Source of the DNA: Apostichopus japonicus
Taxonomy: Eukaryota; Echinodermata; Holothuroidea; Aspidochirotida; Stichopodidae
Reading direction: 5' to 3'
Assembly (NCBI RefSeq): GCF_037975245.1
Contig: NC_092562.1
Coordinates: forward strand, 6,607,501 to 6,671,500
DNA: 64,000 nt
Part shown: one piece after another, positions 60,783 through 64,000 of the stretch
Layout: each line of letters starts with the position of its first letter
Numbering within the stretch: position 1 is the first letter of the stretch
Translations under genes and position numbers: made by a program
The notes under the pieces: generated by a model
What the model was told of the DNA's origin: nothing
Seen by the model: only the letters and a program-made list of their open reading frames with translations
The model's database searches: none

Positions 60783-60985
60783 AGGGCGGATCCATGGTCC
60801 TTCAAAACAATAGGGGTATGGCCCTGAGGTAATTGAAGCCAATTCACATTAGGAGGTGGAATGGTCCCGCTCCCCCCCCCCCCCCGCCCTACCCCCCCCC
60901 CGTCCCAGCCAATAAAAAGTAGACGTGAAATGATGCATTCTGAAGCCTATTTAGGCTACAAATTAGGTCTATGATTAGGTCTACA
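60783..60985 (-). repeat. Dispersed repeat family R2, copy 2
   Basis: This is the inverse counterpart of 16019-16212. It begins CAGGGCGGATCCATGG, has a long C-rich middle, then sequence whose inverse matches GACCTAATTTGTAGCCTA and CTTCAGAATGCAT. No coding capacity. Confidence 0.5.
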
Positions 60986-61086
60986 CGCAATGTTTTGCTA
61001 ATAACTAATTTTGAGCGTTTTTGTGAGGCTGAAAAGGAGGGTGTAACCCCCCCCCCCCCCATAAGCCCAATCCACTGTCTATGAGA

Positions 61087-61345
61087 GCCTGAAGTTTTTT
61101 TTACACTTGTAAACAAACTTCTTTACTCCGTAGTAAAACAAATTTCGTACGCTGCCCCTGGGGCTTTAAAATGTTCTAAAAAGTGCCTCAAGTTTCGCAC
61201 CGCATGTACTTCCATTTGTGTATTTTGACATCCAAGAAAACAAAACACCACATCCTGTTTGATAACTTATCGCAAAAGATGTTCTCTGTTTGCTTTTAGG
61301 TAATTTCCATGCAGGAGAACACTCTGGTGGTTATGGAGTATATGC
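61087..61345 (+). repeat. Dispersed repeat family R1, copy 2
   Basis: Aligns with 9695-9995 in the same orientation through CACTTGTAAACAAAC, CGTACGCTGCCCCTGGG, ACATCCAAG, GATAACTTATCGCAAAA and TATGCCACC. The class of element is unknown. Confidence 0.65.
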
Positions 61346-64000
61346 CACCTTTAATCATCGGTAGTTCATTATATTGCCTTAAGTACCAATAACAAAGTCT
61401 ACTAACCGAGGCAAGCAACATACGTGGCAACACTAAAAGAGGGTTGAGAATACTTTATATTCTTCATTGCTTATGTAAATTTGATAAGTTCTAACGCCGT
61501 TTGATTTCACGCCAGAAGAACATTTCCTCAGGTTATTTCTATTTAATAATTTAGTGCTATTATAAGTATAAACAAACCGTGGATAAATATTAAAACTAGG
61601 TTTGCGATCACCAACGTGTTTTTTTCTACTCTTCTCCATTAACAGAGCGTTTTAGACATTGATATAATCGTATAACGATACTGATATATGATCAACAACT
61701 CAACTTAAAATGTAAAGAAAATCAAAGAAAGTCATTTTCTTGCAGGAAGACATACCATCTTTTATATATAGTCAACGTGCACTAAAATTTACTAATGCTG
61801 GAAATGATCCAGCTAGTGGTTGAACCTATTAGACCAATGATACCATCGACCACAATCGCTTTTATTTGGAAAAGGTTTGTTGCATCCTTCCGAAATTCCC
61901 ATGCGCATCCCCTGTCACTGCCTACAATTATAGTGCCCGGACAGTTCGAGTATACTAATGCCACTATTATATATATTTATATATATATATAGGTTATTTA
62001 TATTACATTACTCAGTGTCATGTGGACGCCCCCGTCTCGTCGATGATGCTTTATATATGAGAACGGATCACCGGTCTGTGCACCTTGTAAGACATAGATC
62101 AATGGATATGTACTATATATAGCTATTGACAATCAATCTTGGTCACAAAATTGAACGACGTACTTAATTATTTATAATCGCTGTCAGAAACTCTCAATTT
62201 TATCAACGTGAATACAAAATATTGGCCTATCAAGTGACAAACTTCTGCAGATGGACAAATTGAATTGCGTGGTTTCAAGTTTAACGAAATTGATTGGAAT
62301 ATTGCGTTCATATCTGATCAAGGTTTACAATTAATGCAATAATACAGTGTTATATATGCGGGGAGGGGGGTGTATAAATAGGAAAAATATTGCTTAAATG
62401 TCAGAGACCAACCTCTACAACAACCGCCAAGCTTGTTGAGAGGTTAACATATACGGTGCCACGGTACATGTGCTAGTCGTACTACAGCCGTTTTAAGTCA
62501 TTTTTCCTGTCTCTGTAAATTTTGATTTCGCTTCCATAGAATCAATTAGAGTCTTCTTTTCAAGCTAAAAGTGCAGCTGTGCATGCCATTATCCACTCTT
62601 TCAGTGTAAGACAATCTCTTTACATCTGGCATATAACTTGTGACATGGGATTAAAATCGTTCACCGGTTAAATTACAAGTTAAAAATATGATAATATTGA
62701 CTTAAAAGACCTAATATCGTCGTGCTGCGCGACTGTCGCGAAAACTGGTTTGTTGTCTGACCCTTCGGATTAAAACGATCCACTGACGTCACTGTTTACG
62801 TCACTGTTAACTGTGGTAAATCTAGCTCATTGGCGGTAAATGATGGTAGATGCTGGCATTAACTTATAAAACACAATAAATGTAAGATAATAAAAATAAG
62901 ACGACATTCAGCCCATTCGCCCACTACCACCCCTTCGCCCACTCTCACCCCTTCGCCCACTCCCACCCATTCCCTCCCAACCGCCATGCTGTCCTTTTGA
63001 AACAATGTATAGCAAATCGTACGTGATGTATGTAGGAATCATTTACTGTGTGTTTTTTTTTTTTCGCACTGTGCACATTGCAGCGCTGCCTTCACACGGG
63101 AGTGGTGTAATGATGATTGTGTAAGGAAACTTGGTGACAATCAAATTGAAAAAGGTGAATGTGGTTATATATTACCACCTTTCACTTCTACAGTTAAAGT
63201 CTGATAACCCCGTATTCCTTTTCAATATTTCTGCCAGTCAACGAATAAGTCGTGCTTATGTAGGCCGTTGCGATAAATATATTTAAATGGCTGATTGAGG
63301 TAATACCTGTTTTACATGCACTTGAAAATGAAAGAGAAACACATACGATATATAGCGCACTACTTGAACATGTTTATTCATACAATATAGTATAGGTCAT
63401 TTGTCAGTACTGCTTTCAATGATTTTCATGGAACAAGGAGCAAACACACTTCGTAGCATTATATATTAAAATCAAAACATCTTTTTCAGTCAGTAATTGT
63501 AGCACATCTATCGATTAGTACTCAACACATTAGTGCGTTTTATTGTACTAACAGAAACCGTTCAAAAGATTTGTTTTTCACCAAACAAAGACTTTAATGA
63601 TCAAGCGCTTAGTGATTTTCGAGGCTCTCGGCATCTCATTGTTGCTCTCCGCGTTATGAGCCGTTTGCAAAATCACTTGCGAGAGACTGGCACAAAATTA
63701 CTTACTATTCGTTACTTGTAATAACACTTGCTATGAAAGTCAATGAGCTATAAATTTTATTTGATTTTAATATTGATAGCATCAAAACCATTCAAAATTC
63801 TGCATATTTAGACTATATGAATTATGTCTATAATGAGCTCTAAACGCAAGTTTGTGCTAATAAATACTCTTGATTTTTTGTGTCAGGTTAAAAACAAAGT
63901 GGCGTTCAGTACCGTAGTCTAATCCTGCACCGACTGGGTATAACCCCACCATTACTGAACCTCACCCCCCCCCCTCCCCTCGTCCACTTTCGCACGCCAC
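61346..64000. other. Intergenic, no gene seen
   Basis: A TA-rich tract lies at about 61966-61991. A TTCGCCCACT.CACCCC short tandem lies at about 62908-62975. A C-run lies near the window end. No exon recognised. Confidence 0.5.

Overview
The window is animal nuclear DNA. It is AT-rich and intron-rich, with few genes, many non-LTR retrotransposons, many small terminal-inverted-repeat (TIR) DNA elements and several minisatellites. The two host genes and the repeat landscape suit a marine invertebrate deuterostome. An echinoderm, perhaps a sea cucumber, is my guess, but nothing here proves the species.

Region 1 (about 1-6 kb, + strand): the last three coding exons of a gamma-butyrobetaine dioxygenase (BBOX1-like, carnitine synthesis) at 2103-2302, 3567-3733 and 5683-5828. 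Splice phases agree throughout. The upstream exons lie left of the window. A decayed copy of its final exon lies about 9 kb downstream at 15000-15065.

Region 2 (6.8-24 kb): a 5'-truncated CR1-like LINE on the minus strand (6821-8408), a 21-bp tandem array, a Mutator-like TIR element with about 79-bp TIRs inserted in an 84-bp tandem repeat (17194-17964), a TIR element cluster (18544-20134), and a 3.6-kb L1/Tx1-type LINE (about 20283-23937) broken only by two homopolymer frameshifts.

Region 3 (26.7-49.6 kb, + strand): an alpha-1,3-fucosyltransferase (GT10) locus. One catalytic exon (48760-49567) is preceded by two different candidate first exons (26721-27295 and 41872-42365). Each encodes a cytoplasmic tail, a membrane anchor, a stem and the start of the catalytic domain, and both end in the same splice phase. 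This looks like alternative first exons giving two Golgi enzymes (460 and 433 aa) with one shared catalytic half. The intervening introns hold a TTAA-flanked fold-back element, a 39-bp minisatellite, a 44-bp palindrome carrying two AP-1-type motifs, nested TIR elements and a higher-order tandem repeat.

Region 4 (49.6-64 kb): no recognisable genes. It holds a 29/31-bp minisatellite, a hAT-like element (53952-55577) with a second hAT-like element nested in it (54355-55009), a 67-nt perfect inverted repeat and old dispersed repeats.

The most unusual overall signal is a family of hAT-like non-autonomous elements. Six have exact or near-exact 8-bp target duplications. Their termini differ but follow CAnnGGCG, and most carry the same roughly 100-bp internal core, seen nine times in the window on both strands.
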